From Conus ventricosus (lineage: Eukaryota > Mollusca > Gastropoda > Neogastropoda > Conidae), in assembly GCA_018398815.1 (NCBI GenBank), contig CM031607.1, forward strand, positions 92,761,543-92,825,542: DNA of 64,000 nucleotides, given 5' to 3'. A program made the position numbers and the translations under genes. This document shows positions 1 through 10,721 of the stretch, piece by piece (position 1 is the first letter of the stretch; every line of letters begins with the position of its first letter). Under the pieces are notes generated by a model. That model ran no database searches and was not told where the DNA came from. It worked only from the letters and a program-made list of their open reading frames with translations.

Positions 1-442
1 CTTCAGCACATCAGGAGTCCAAGAAATAGACTTGAAATCAATGAAGAAACGAAACGTACAATCTTTCTTCCTGACGAAACACAACTGGAGATGCATACGG
101 ACTATTCGATGGCTCAAGATCCAACATGATACCAATCTCTCTCTCAAAAATCTCTTTCGCAGAAAAGGGGATTTCATAACATTTCTTTTTAACAGGGACA
201 TCTGTTGTAAGAGGGATATGTAATAGTACATCACCTGAGAAAGAACCTGGTTTGGGGGTCAAAATGTCCTGAAATTCATCAAAGATTGCTCGCAACTCCC
301 TGGTACTTTTGTAAGACAAAGTACAATCAAACTGTACAGAACGAATATCTTCATCTGGCATAGAAGATGCCATCGGAACAGTTAAAGTGGGAATGGGCAA
401 AGCGTCATCACAGTCCTGGACGACACCAACTGTACAAACCAT
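1..442 (-). pseudogene. Reverse transcriptase N-terminal region (gypsy pol)
   Basis: The reading frame carries a pre-RT stretch and then the hallmark start of Ty3/gypsy RT, including EPSNSPYASPVV, the conserved segment just before the first catalytic block. The frame is broken near positions 60-130 and then leaves the window, so the YxDD catalytic box is not visible. It continues downstream of the protease at 701-1426 with intervening frame breaks. Identification as gypsy pol is firm; function is lost. Confidence 0.8.
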
Positions 443-700
443 TCACGAACAGTACAAACAGACTCCAGAGAGGGATCCACCGAAAGACCAATTCCTGGAG
501 AACTGTCCAAAAAACCCTGTTGTTGCTCACAAGCCAAAGGTGCTATTTCTGACCCAGGCACTGAAGTACCTTGTGAAAGAACGACTGTAGGTACACATCA
601 TCAGAAGTAGACACATCAGACACATCAGAAGACGCTAACTGAAAGCAAGACTTCAATGACTCATTCTTCTGTTTCTGAACAAGATCAGAACGGGAATTGT

Positions 701-1426
701 TCAGATCATCAGGGATCTGACACAAAGGCTTTTTGTCCCCAACATGCTTAGCTCTAGCCTTGCAACGGCGGCTAAAGAGAAAGGTTCACCAGATACATCA
801 CTAAACTCACCGCTCACAGAAACTCCAGGTACATTACCCACAATGAGATCTGCGACAGGGCTATCCAAGACACAACAAGTCAAATGACCCACAAAATAAG
901 GACAACTGACTGAAACACCACCAAAAGAAACACACTTCACTGTGGTTCCTAACATCTGACTGTCAGAAACTACCCGTCTGCGAATGCCACAAATGGTGGC
1001 ACCAGTATCACGCAGAACAGAACTCAAAGTGCCATTCACAGAACCAGACTCGAAATGTAACTTGTCTGTGAACTCACCAGCAGCTAGACAAGCAAAAGGA
1101 GTATCAAGAACAGGACAACAAGCACTGGACTGTTTGCTGTCAGATGAGTTCTCGACAACAGTGGAGTTACTAACCACAAAACGACGTTCATCTGGGTGGC
1201 TAAGGTTACAAATTCTACAGGTGTTTCTACCTGACTTCCGTGGACACCTAGCAGCAACATGTCCTGTCTTCTTACACAAAAAACACACAACACTTGCAAA
1301 CTGACCAGAAGCACTTTCTGAGAAACTCTTACTGCCAGAGGTATGACGGGCGCCACGACCACGATAACGGCTACCGCCAAAGTTATTTCCACGACAGCTG
1401 AGTAACCAAAGCTCTGATGACCACAA
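701..1426 (-). pseudogene. Gag zinc knuckle plus aspartic protease
   Basis: A 241-residue frame. Its N-terminal third holds CFLCKKTGHVAARCP, a CCHC knuckle for RNA packaging, followed by a second Cys-rich CRICNLSH segment. The middle holds LRDTGAT, the active-site DTG of a retroviral-type aspartic protease, and about 70 residues on is the hydrophobic ADLIVGN stretch that usually forms the protease C-terminal strand. The DTG aspartate is intact, but the upstream Gag and downstream RT are in other frames, so the piece is a remnant. Confidence 0.8.
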
Positions 1427-2642
1427 TAATAGCTACCACCAAAGTTACTTCCACGATCAGCTGAGGAACGAGAGTAGTGGCCATTGTTTTGAAAAGTAGA
1501 GTATCTGTTTCCTCTGTCAGATGACCACAGTATGGAGTTCTATCAGACTGACCGGGATATGGATTTCTATCGAATTGACCAGGAGTTTTGTACCCAACAG
1601 AAGCAAAAATGTTTACATCAGTTTTCCTAGAAAGCACCTTAGTGGGATGAGCATGTCTGTATGACTCTGCAGACTTGATAATTTCATCAAAAGTTTTCAA
1701 ATCTTTTTCACGCACAAAATAGCCAAGTCCTTAGAGACACACTCCAAAAACTGCTCACGCAAGATAAGATCCACCAGACCTTCAAAAGACTTATCATGTT
1801 TTGACAAAGAGACCAACGGTCAAACAAACGCCTAAGATTCAACTGCAGAGATCTCGAAAGGTTCATCTGAGCTAGGTTTAGCCTCACGAAAACGCTTACG
1901 AAAACGTCTGGAGTACATTGAATTTCTTTCAGCAAGCTCTCTTTCAAAAGCTCGTAAGACACAACATTATTTTCAGCGAGACTGTGATGGAGAGTTAAAG
2001 CGGAACCCTCTAGTAGTGCAGACAGGTATGTTACCCACAAATTCTCAGACCATCCCAAGGAACGAGCATGGGTTTCAAAACGAAACACGTAACTGTCTAT
2101 ATCATCAGTTCTTTCCTTGAAAGGGAGCAACTTAGGAAACGTAGGATGAGGGGCGTTAAACCTGGGAAAACCTGAACCCTGACTCTCACTGTCCTGTCCT
2201 GAGACCGCACTCTGCTGAGAAGTTATTTGTAACTGTATTCTTTTAGTTTCCTCTTGCATTCTTTTAGTTTCCTCTTCCTCTTGCATTCTTTTGTTTCCTC
2301 TTGCATTCTTTTAGTTTCCTCTTCCTCTTGCATTCTTTTTGTTTCCTCTTGCATTCGTTTAGTTTCCTCTTCCTCTTGCATTCTTTTTTGTTTCCTTTCC
2401 TCTTGCATTTCTTTTGTGTTTCTCTTGTATTTGCTCTCTTTTAGTTATCTCTTCTTCCTGCATTCTTTTCATTCTGATTCTTTCCTCTCTTTCCGTATCT
2501 CGAGCAATGCATTTATCCACGTAGGCCAACAGATCTTCTCCCTCCAGACCACATACCTTACCTCGTTGTAAATATTTAGCGAAAACTTTGTCCTCGCCCA
2601 CAGAGGACACAACAGGACTTTCTCCTTAGCTTTCTGTGCCAT
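1383..2642 (-). pseudogene. Gag (coiled coil and retrotransposon gag core)
   Basis: Starting at the ATG near 2642, the product has an acidic/basic leader, then a long stretch of repeated MQEE(T/E)ETKR-type heptads between 2223 and 2480 that should form a coiled coil. Next come a Pro-rich linker and a Gag core (PKLLPFKERTDDIDSYVFRF at about 2100-2160). The heptad stretch is itself a DNA minisatellite of about 18-24-bp units and contains frame changes. A C-terminal piece at 1383-1715 (REKDLKTFDEIIKSAESYRH) resembles the CA C-terminal region. Multiple frameshifts make it a pseudogene. Confidence 0.7.
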
Positions 2643-3053
2643 AGTGAAAAATATGAAATAATGTCCTGTCAAACCGGACATACACACTAGTGGATCAAAT
2701 ACAAACAATTGCTATCACACGCGAACAGGTTTGAAACCTCTGTCCACAATATATATATATGAATTCCAAAGAAGATTTTTTTTCCAAACAAACATTAACG
2801 ACAATCACTCTAAAAAAAGACTAAGTATTATGAAACCCAACCAACAAAAATATAGCGATAAACAATGAAACAGAGATGCAGGGATATGGGGAGAAAGAAA
2901 AACTCAATCGGTAATCAATGCCAAAAAATCAGCAACAGATATAAATCAAGCAATGACATGAGAGTAATAACGAATATAATCAATGTACTGTTGTTTTTTT
3001 CACACACTAAGCATTCAAAATGAAACAAGTAATATTTTTTTCTTAACTGGTTC
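2643..3053. other. AT-rich spacer, no feature recognised
   Basis: AT-rich sequence between the gypsy remnant and the DIRS-like element. No open frame of note and no convincing LTR boundary. Confidence 0.5.
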
Positions 3054-3640
3054 AGGGCAGCCACTCAAAACCATGGGCGGATCCCGTTCTGAAGAGTGTA
3101 ACTTTGTTGCAAGAAAGATTTGGATCTGGTGCAAAGAAAACAACATCTGGTTAACAATAGCACATATCCCATGCCAAGGAATATTGAATAAAGATGCAGA
3201 CTTGAAGTCAAGAAAATTAAGTGATGATACAGAATGAAAATGAAACCCTCAGATTTTTCAAAGGGTGTCGGATAAACCAGGAAAGCTTGCCATTGACATG
3301 TTCGCATCTCGCTTGAATTATCAGTTCAAGCCTTTTGTTTCCTGGCATCCAGATCCAGAAGCTTTGGCAACAGATGCGTTCACTGTCAAATGGACCCAGA
3401 GTCTCTTTTATCTCTTCCCACCTTTCAGCCAGATCCAGAAGGGACGTCTGTGCAGCAGTTACCCCATTCAAGTCAGCCACACCCTCTTCACAGAAAGTTG
3501 CAGTTAGTGGCAGCCAGACCCTCAGGGAATCCATCGAAGCACAGGCAATACATGGAGAAACTTGCAAGATCATGTGTGCTTCATGGAGAGAATCAACAGA
3601 GAAACAGTATGCAACACACTTAGAAACATGAAAAAGATTT
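3054..3640 (+). pseudogene. RNase H / post-RNase H region of YR retrotransposon
   Basis: The frame reads IWLTIAHIPCQGILNKDAD, the RNase H end, in which the final Asp lies in the NKDAD segment. After a frame change comes the conserved post-RNase H block DMFASRLNYQFKPFVSW (about 3295-3345) and YLFPPFSQI (about 3410-3435), typical of DIRS/Ngaro pol. At least two frame changes break it. The RNase H N-terminal catalytic residues are not present. Confidence 0.75.
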
Positions 3641-3721
3641 TGTCATGCAAGGAAAACTGATCCTTTTCAGACCCCCGTAGCAGTAGTTTTAGAATTTTAA
3701 ACTCAGTTTTACACAGATGGT

Positions 3722-4464
3722 TTGGGCTATTGTGCTATAAACACAGCCCGTAGTGCAGTATTAGCCGTTGTGAGAACAGAAAAAAGGTCAATAGGTTCAC
3801 ATTTCTCCGTAATTAGATTTACGAAAGGTGTTTTTGAATTGAGAACACCAGTACCAAAGTATATTGAAACATGGGATGTGAACATATTATTAGATTATTT
3901 CAAGCAGAAGAAAGCCAATTCAGAACTTAGTCGTAAGGAATTGACATTGAAACTGTGTGCACTTTTGTTGTTAACAACAGCACAGTGAATTCAAACAATT
4001 CACTTGATAAAACTGCAATGGTTGAAGTTCAGTGATCAGGGATGTGCTATTTGGTACAAGATAAACAGAAACATAATAGAAAAGGACATCACCAGAATGC
4101 ATTAGAACTCAAAACATTTGAAGACAAAAACTTGTGTGTTGTGCAGGCAATGAAAGATTATATAGCAAAAACTGAACAGGTCGGGGGAGATAGAGAACAA
4201 CTATTGTTATCATTTGTCAAACCTCATAACCCAGTTTCTCATGACACAGTGAGCAGGTGGATGAAGTGTGTACTTAGGGATTCTGGAATTCAAGATTTTG
4301 CTCCACACAGCTTTAGAGGTGCTGCTGCTTCAGCCATGGCAAAATCTGGTGTTTCACTGGATGACATTTTGAAGAAAGCTGGATGGTCAAATGAGTCTAC
4401 CTTTAGGAAGTTTTATTTCCGCCCTGTCCAAGGTGAAACAAAAAGGTGGACTCTGTTGCCATAA
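3722..4464 (+). pseudogene. Tyrosine recombinase (integrase) of DIRS/Ngaro element
   Basis: The C-terminal half reads PHSFRGAAASAMAKSGVS then KKAGWSNESTFRKFY. It supplies the HxxR box (HSFR), the following Trp (GW) and the nucleophilic Tyr (FRKFY) of the tyrosine recombinase family. An N-terminal piece at 3722-3985 ends in LLLLTTAQ immediately followed by TGA (3986-3988). In the family this point is where the first catalytic Arg is expected, so a CGA-to-TGA change is likely. A further frameshift lies near 4040. The enzyme would cut and join circular cDNA into the genome if intact. Confidence 0.85.
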
Positions 4465-4937
4465 ACAAAATTGAAAAATATTTCTATAAGAAGGAATGAA
4501 GTGAAAATAGACTTTCATGCTATGTGCATGTAGACTGAGGTTGAAAGATAGCGCTTTACCATGCTGTATTATGAAGTAATACTCATATTGTACAGGCCAG
4601 ACATTGAACATTTTCTTTTTTCAGCATTTCTGCCAGGTATAAATGTGTCTTTTCTAGTCTATCAAAAAGTTTGTCTGGTACAAATGTGAACATATGATGA
4701 ACAATACTCAGTGTATTTGTAATTATATTTACCTTTTAAATTTGACAAAGGTTATTTTAAATAAAATTCTGAAAATCAAGGAACCAGTAAAGTGCCATGT
4801 GCCAAACGAAGTGAAATTTTTATGAATGTGTTCAAAACTGTACACTGAATATTTCATGTGTATTCTAATAACAACAAAAAGCAGCCTGCTCTGAAGTCTC
4901 ATATCTTCCGAGATATCCGTAAACCAAACGAGATGGA
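4465..4937. other. Non-coding spacer (possible DIRS 3' region)
   Basis: No open frame or RNA gene recognised. It contains a segment at about 4898-4925 that reappears in direct orientation at about 5271-5300, next to the second inverted arm. Confidence 0.5.
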
Positions 4938-5358
4938 ATTAAAAGCATAAGCGAGACTTACCTTGGTAAGTTGAAGGTCATGCTAGATTCCATAGAGGGT
5001 GGGTTACATATTGACGGAGATATGCCCGCCCTCCCAACTCAGTTTAGAAGGTTTTATTTATCAAATCAAAATAGGTTGCCTTTTGCTTGTATGTAAAAAT
5101 GATTGAAGTTAAACACATTACAGTTATTAGCTATATATTGGTAAAGTAAGTGGACTTAAAGATTGAGACAGATGCATGTAATATTACTGTTAACAAAAGA
5201 TTTTAGATCATTTTTATATAGATGGTGTATTTCTCACTCAGAAGTATGGCGGTCTTATGCATGCGCGGCTCTCATATCTCCCTCCATATCCGTAACTCAT
5301 CCTCTATGGAATCCAGCATAACCTTCACCTTACCAAGGTAAGTCTCTCTTATGCTTTT
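4938..5358. repeat. Split inverted repeat, arms about 88 bp
   Basis: Arm 1 (4938-5030) and arm 2 (5273-5358) are reverse complements with roughly 85% identity by eye, sharing the core GACTTACCTTGGTAAG next to AAGCATAAG. They are separated by about 240 bp of AT-rich sequence. The core is itself a small palindrome (CTTACCTTGGTAAG). The pair lies downstream of the DIRS-like recombinase and could be its inverted terminal or internal complementary region, or an independent MITE-like element. Confidence 0.7.
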
Positions 5359-5766
5359 GATTAAACCTGAATCACTCCTAAATTTCCCAAATTACGTTTT
5401 GATTTCTAACGACGACATACATGAAACACAAACATGGTGCAAAAATAACGCTTTCTTGATAGGTTCTACACAATGTAAGACAGATGAGTTAATCTACAAC
5501 AAATGTACCATCCTAAACTTCGCAAATATGGGCATCTAGCCCATACTGCTATATGGATGTCATATACATTATATGTGGCGTCTGAAAATGTCATATTTAT
5601 CTAAACTCATTTGTTTCACACTATGCATTGAATAAACATTACTTTGCACACTATTTGTGTGCTTATTTTATTCGTATTTTCAGTAACACTGGACTCGGTT
5701 TCAGTCTTTCAATTCCAGTTCATTACACAATAATTAAGAGTGCCCCGTTGTGTCACCATTCTTTAC
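5359..5766. other. Non-coding, probable intron sequence
   Basis: No coding potential above background on either strand. It lies 3' of the LDLa-type exon on the minus strand and would be intronic if the exon model is right. Confidence 0.4.
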
Positions 5767-6198
5767 ATCAACTTTGAGATGCGCTGAAGACTGACACATA
5801 CCTGAGACTTGCCGCAGTCAAAGTCCACTTCCGGCACACACTTTGGAAACAAACAAAATTCCTCGTCACTGCTGTCGGAACAATGTTGGCGATGGTCACA
5901 CACAAAGCTGTACTGCACATGCTGAAGTCGATTCCTGCACAGAAAGAAAGCCAGCGCCCCACTGGGGCAAGCCTCACTCACGTCCTGACCGGCTTTGACC
6001 TGACAGTCACTGAACGGTTCGCAAGCGAGGAACTTGTGTGTCACGTGGGTTGGTGCGTTTTGCTCGAAGCATGTTACATAAGGAACTGGAAACGTTTGTG
6101 CAGACGTCAAATTCATTCGAATAGACTGAGGGACCCTTTTGGTTTTATCAAACAATATTGGATCAAACTCGCAGAGGGCTCCCATTCTATTATAAGTG
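5767..6198 (-). CDS. LDLa-containing exon of a GRL101-like/CTLD receptor gene (partial)
   Basis: A 432-bp open exon with a credible splice acceptor just upstream on the minus strand (pyrimidine-rich tract then CGTAG before 6198) and a GTAAAG donor after 5767. It encodes a Cys-rich extracellular segment. Its second half contains an LDLa module: FLCRNRLQHVQYSFVCDHRQ followed by HCSDSSDEEFC, where the acidic DSSDE ligates calcium. The first half has four or more cysteines of a type seen upstream of LDLa repeats in molluscan LDLa/LRR/7TM receptors. The next LDLa begins at the exon end. Neighbouring exons are outside or unseen; the C-type lectin-like exon at 20450-20703 is on the same strand and may belong to the same gene. 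Confidence 0.65.
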
Positions 6199-6349
6199 CT
6201 ACGGAATAAAAAGACAACATACATGATAATACAGTATACAAAATCTCAAAACAATGTAAACAATCAACAACAAAATATCTTCACTCGAATTTCAAATCTT
6301 CACAGAAGTGTAAAAGTCCGTACAAAATGTTAAATATCCGTAATAATAA

Positions 6350-6740
<391 letters not shown>

Positions 6741-7727
6741 TAAGGGAATTACCATACGTCACGGATGTAGAATGAAATCAAATCTAATTTTAGGATTTTA
6801 TACAGTATATTAAATCCATTTAGTGTCCAAAACATGCTAATGGACTATTGGTAACAAAAATACATTTTTTTTCAAATGCTCTTAACCATATGTGAATAAT
6901 TAGTGTTTTTTTTCCACCTAATACTCATCTTCTGCCATATCATTGTATTAACATGTCACCGTTTTCTATGATATACTCAACTGCAGCTCACAAACGTATA
7001 GCATTTAAAAAAAAAAACCAGAGTTCACGTTGATTCCAAACCAGTTCCTAAAACATTCCTCCGAACAAGATCCGTGGCCTCTGACAGGTGTGTATACATC
7101 ATGGTGGAGTTTTATTTAAATATGCATGCCCAACGCTAAGCGAAACAGACGTGACATTTGATCTTTTTGTATGAAAACTGCTTTTTAAAAAATCCTTTCA
7201 TGACTTGACTGATTTTTTATTCTCTGTCTCCTGCTCATTACAATCTGTTTGGTTTGAACGTTGGAAAAAATCGTTTTATAGTCTGTGTAACCTTGCCTAT
7301 TTAAAACTTTGTACATTTTTTATTTTTATTTTACATCCCTTGCTTGCTGTAATGTATTAGAGAGATGCACAAGCCACTTTTATGTGACTTTAATTTTCAT
7401 TTTGATGACAATTCCAATGGCCAACTCAGTCCACTAAACACAATCTTAAGTGTCTATATTTGTCTCAGCTTTTTGCTTTCTCACACGCATGGCCACATAT
7501 TAGACCAGTTGTTATTTCCAGAGCAAATTCAGCATTAGATCTCTTGTAGTGAATACAGCCTTCTTTCACTCAAACCATGGTGAATCCAGCCTTCTTCCAC
7601 TCAAAAGCGTTGATGAATATGCTGTCTGTCAGACAATCATGCTATCATTGTGTTGGGTTTTGTTGTTGTTGTTGTTTTTGTTGTTTTTGTTGCCTGTCTG
7701 TTTTTGACCTCTACCCTCCACCGTTGT
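6741..7727. other. No recognisable feature
   Basis: About 1 kb of AT-rich DNA with short poly-T and (GTT)n tracts (7660-7690). I see no gene, RNA or transposon signature. Confidence 0.5.
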
Positions 7728-8040
7728 AAACCTTCAGGAACCTTCGGGCTGTGGACACGGCTGTCTTCAAGTTTGGCATGAGGAACTTTAAAGAGGTCAC
7801 AGGAGAACGACGTTCCAAACTTGGCTTTTCGGACCTTGTTGATGTCTATAATGTCCTCCATTCTTTGAAGACCAGGCTCCTTCAGTGACCATGTACGTGG
7901 GAGATCGCCTGTCGACTCTGTGGAAGTCTAACAAGCTGAGGAAGGTGCGCCATCAATGCAGGCGTGCTGAACGGCAGTGGAGTCAGACACACCTCACTGT
8001 CCACTGGCACCATTGACAGACTCAGTTCCACCACATCACC
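7728..8040 (+). mobile_element. LINE fragment, endonuclease-RT linker
   Basis: Plus-strand translation gives FGFSDLVDVYN-like sequence (LGFSDLVDVYNVLHSL near 7815-7860) and, after a frame change, RRAERQWSQTHLTVHW. These are characteristic of the region between endonuclease and RT in jockey/CR1-type LINEs. No full domain is present and the frame is broken. Confidence 0.6.
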
Positions 8041-8095
8041 TGAAGAACCTTTTAATGTTTGGAATTTCTTTCTTTCTGTCTGCGTACGCTGGCTG

Positions 8096-8447
8096 ATACT
8101 CCTGCGGACACTGCCTGTATAGACAGGCAGTGGAGTTTTGTGTATATGACCGTTTTTTTTATCCCGCCATTAAGGCAGCCATACTCCATCTTCGGGGAAG
8201 GTGCATGCTATGTTTAACGTGTCATCCATACCAATGGCCAAACTGGCCTTCTCTTCCGAAAGTTGGTGATGGGATTTTACGTGTGTGCAAGATGTTGTGC
8301 GTGCGTTCACACACGGAACTTCGGTTTATAGTCTCATTTGAAGGACTGTATGGGGAATGGAGTCAGAACCAATGTTAACTCCGAGGGAAAAATCCCCCTG
8401 CACCGAAATTCGAACCCGTAACCCCAGGATCACGAGTCCGGCGCTTT
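8096..8447 (-). mobile_element. tRNA-derived SINE, 3'-truncated copy
   Basis: Clearly homologous to the SINE at 19433-19967 but in opposite orientation: the B-box-like GGGTTCGAAT, the ATTTTTCCCTCGGAGTTAAC block and the long CA/GT-rich body are all shared. The A box side is lost at 8447 and the tail part (beyond the GCATGC block) is missing. Non-coding. Confidence 0.85.
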
Positions 8448-8575
8448 AATGTTTGGAATGATGTACTGCCAAAGTAAGGTAACTCCTTAACAAAACTTTT
8501 TCATTTAGATCTTCCGCAAGATTTAACGATGTTTTGTTTTCCTCTGAAAAGATCAGGCTCACTGGAAGTGCTTTA

Positions 8576-9090
8576 GACTGGCGTTCATGTCAGTCTTCTA
8601 CCTTTAATTCATATAAACACCAGTTCTTTCTTTAGACTGGCGTTCATGTCAGTCTTCTACCTTTAATTCATATAAACACCAGTTCTTTCTTTAGACTGGC
8701 GTTCATGTCAGTCTTCTACCTTTAATTCATATAAACACCAGTTCCTTATTTCGACTGGCGTTCATGTCAGTCTTCTACCTTTAATTCATATAAACACCAG
8801 TTCTTTCTTTAGACTGGCGTTCATGTCAGTCTTCTACCTTTAATTCATATAAACACCAGTTCTTTCTTTAGACTGGCGTTCATGTCAGTCTTCTACCTTT
8901 AATTCATATAAACACCAGTTCTTTATTTCGACTGGCGTTCATGTCAGTCTTCTACCTTTAATTCATATAAACACCAGTTCTTTCTTTCGACTGGCGTTCA
9001 TGTCAGTCTTCTACCTTTAATTCATATAAACACCAGTTCTTTCTTTCGACTGGCGTTCATGTCAGTCTTCTACCTTATTCATAAACCAGT
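8576..9090. repeat. 59-bp tandem satellite, about 9 copies
   Basis: Nine near-identical 59-bp units starting about 8576 with GACTGGCGTTCATGTCAGTC, which is a 5-bp dyad (GACTG...CAGTC). Divergence is almost confined to the TTCTTTA/TTATTTC junction, implying recent amplification or homogenisation. Decayed half units continue to about 9140. Confidence 0.95.
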
Positions 9091-9430
9091 TCTTTCTTGA
9101 TGGGTTCTGTAGTTTCACTTTAATTCATCAACACAGTTCTTTCTTGTTATGAACAAGCTACTGAGAAAGAAATTCATGATTCGTTGTGGAGTCTCCTTCC
9201 AAAAGTTTTACATTAGATCCCATCCTTACTTCATTCACAAAACTTTGCATTTCAGAACTTGTTCCATTTTTTTAAAACTGATACTGTAAATGCATCTCTT
9301 TCTGAAAGCATAGTTTCCATTAAGTTCAAACTATCAGTTGTCACATCACTTGGAAAATCATGGCCTTCCCTGAGGTAGAATGAGGTACAAACAACAACAA
9401 CATACAAAGAGAAACAGATGTGTGTCAAAT

Positions 9431-9528
9431 CTGTCATTTATTTCAAAGGTACTTTCTGTCATTTATTTCAAAGGTACTTTCTGTCATTTACTTTAAAGGT
9501 ACTTTCTGTCATTTATTTCAAAGGTACT
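9431..9528. repeat. 25-bp tandem repeat, 4 copies
   Basis: Four units of 25 bp sharing CATTTATTTCAAAGGTACTT, one diverged. Non-coding. Confidence 0.9.
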
Positions 9529-9584
9529 TGAGAAGATCGTGTTCAAATGTTCTAGGGACATTTTCAGATAATTGTCTTTTCAAA

Positions 9585-10715
9585 ATTGATCAGTCTGATC
9601 ATTGGAGGGATCACGGCACAAATACTTTTAAACAGAATGTTCTAGGAATGCTGCTCACTAATGTAGATGAGAGATTCATCTCTGTTATTGCTCTCCTTGG
9701 CTTCAGTGCAGCATTCGACACACCGAAATACTGATTCTTTTGAGAAACTTGAAAAGTCACTTCACTGCTATGCATCATGAATCTCTGGTGGTCCTCAGTC
9801 AGTTGCCATCGACGGTGGTATGTCTGCACAACAAGCTCTTATATGTGGTGTTCCTTACGGCTAGGTGATGTGACCTCTGTTGTTTCCATTTTCTTCTCAT
9901 TCTTTGTCAGGGATCATTTGAGCATATTATTGTGACTTTCATAAGTATGCAGATGACATCGTGTCGTCAAACAGTGCGCCATGTAATGAGGTTTGTGATG
10001 TTTGGTCTAGTATTGAGCTATGCATTGACAATGCTCTTTCCTGGATGAGCACCAATAAGCTCATGTTGAATACTGACAAAAACAAAGATGACACTTGTTG
10101 GCGCTCTCTTGTGAATCAAGCAGGAGGGCAGGGTTCAGTCAACATTGTAGGCGCTAATATTAATCTTAAACCGACAGTCAAATAGTTAGGAGTCAAACTT
10201 CACCAGACACTTTCAATGCAGGATCAGGTCAGCAGTATGTGTCGCATGCAATCCTCGGAACTCCACCATGTCGCCTAGTTTCGTAGGTGTCTATCAACTG
10301 GTGCAACAACAAGGCGTCAATTCATTACTACTTCCTGGCTTGATTATTGTAATTTAACACAGTATGGCTTGCCAGTTGAGCACATTTTGCGGCTCCAGAC
10401 AATTTATAACAGAACAATGCGATTTTACCTTAATAAACCAACATGGAGATCACATTCCACTTCTGCTGAGGGGGCTTCACTGGTTGCTTGTTAATTTCCA
10501 TTATATTACAAACTGGCTACTGTTGCCTTCTGTGTCTTTGACCGTTGTCTTCTGCCATACCTGTCATCTATTCTCTGCGCAAGCCCGTCATCGCCTACTC
10601 TCTGCTGTACCAGCTTGAAACTCCTTGATATACCAAAGGGACATTGAAAATTGTTTGCTGAGGGTTCCTTCACCCTGTGAACCACCCTCTCTGGAACTAC
10701 CTGTTTCCTTCTTGA
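9585..10715 (+). mobile_element. LINE reverse transcriptase fragment (CR1/L2-like)
   Basis: Broken RT of a non-LTR retrotransposon. FSAAFDT (about 9705) is RT block A and GVPYG (about 9850) the block B GVPQG. YADD appears as KYADDI at about 9945-9962, followed by WMSTNKLMLNTDK (thumb side). A C-terminal run up to 10700 includes LLRGLHWLLVNF-type sequence. Many stops and frameshifts. The C-terminal coding sequence resumes after the minisatellite at about 12420 (STFRAQLKPYLFWQAF), so the array has grown inside this element. Confidence 0.8.
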
Positions 10716-10721
10716 AACCGG

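Larger units (their letters stand above)
1..2642 (-). mobile_element. Ty3/gypsy LTR retrotransposon, 5' half, decayed
   Basis: On the minus strand, a coiled-coil Gag leader, retrotransposon Gag core, CCHC zinc knuckle, DTGA aspartic protease and the first part of a reverse transcriptase follow in the normal gypsy order. The element runs off the left edge inside RT. An ATG at about 2642 in good context is a candidate Gag start. At least five frame changes separate the pieces, so it cannot encode a working polyprotein. No LTR or primer-binding site was recognised to the right (2643-3050). Clade within gypsy not assigned. Confidence 0.85.
3054..4464 (+). mobile_element. DIRS/Ngaro-type tyrosine-recombinase retrotransposon, 5'-truncated
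   Basis: Two adjoining plus-strand coding remnants are diagnostic of YR retrotransposons: an RNase H end (3054-3640) and a tyrosine recombinase (3722-4464). The RT domain expected upstream is absent, so the copy is 5'-truncated. Frameshifts and stops occur between and within the domains. A split inverted repeat about 480 bp downstream (4938-5358) may be part of the inverted terminal structure typical of DIRS elements, but this link is inference. Confidence 0.85.

Noticed and set aside
8576..9090. CRISPR-like array
   Set aside because: The repeats are contiguous with no unique spacers, in a eukaryotic genome.
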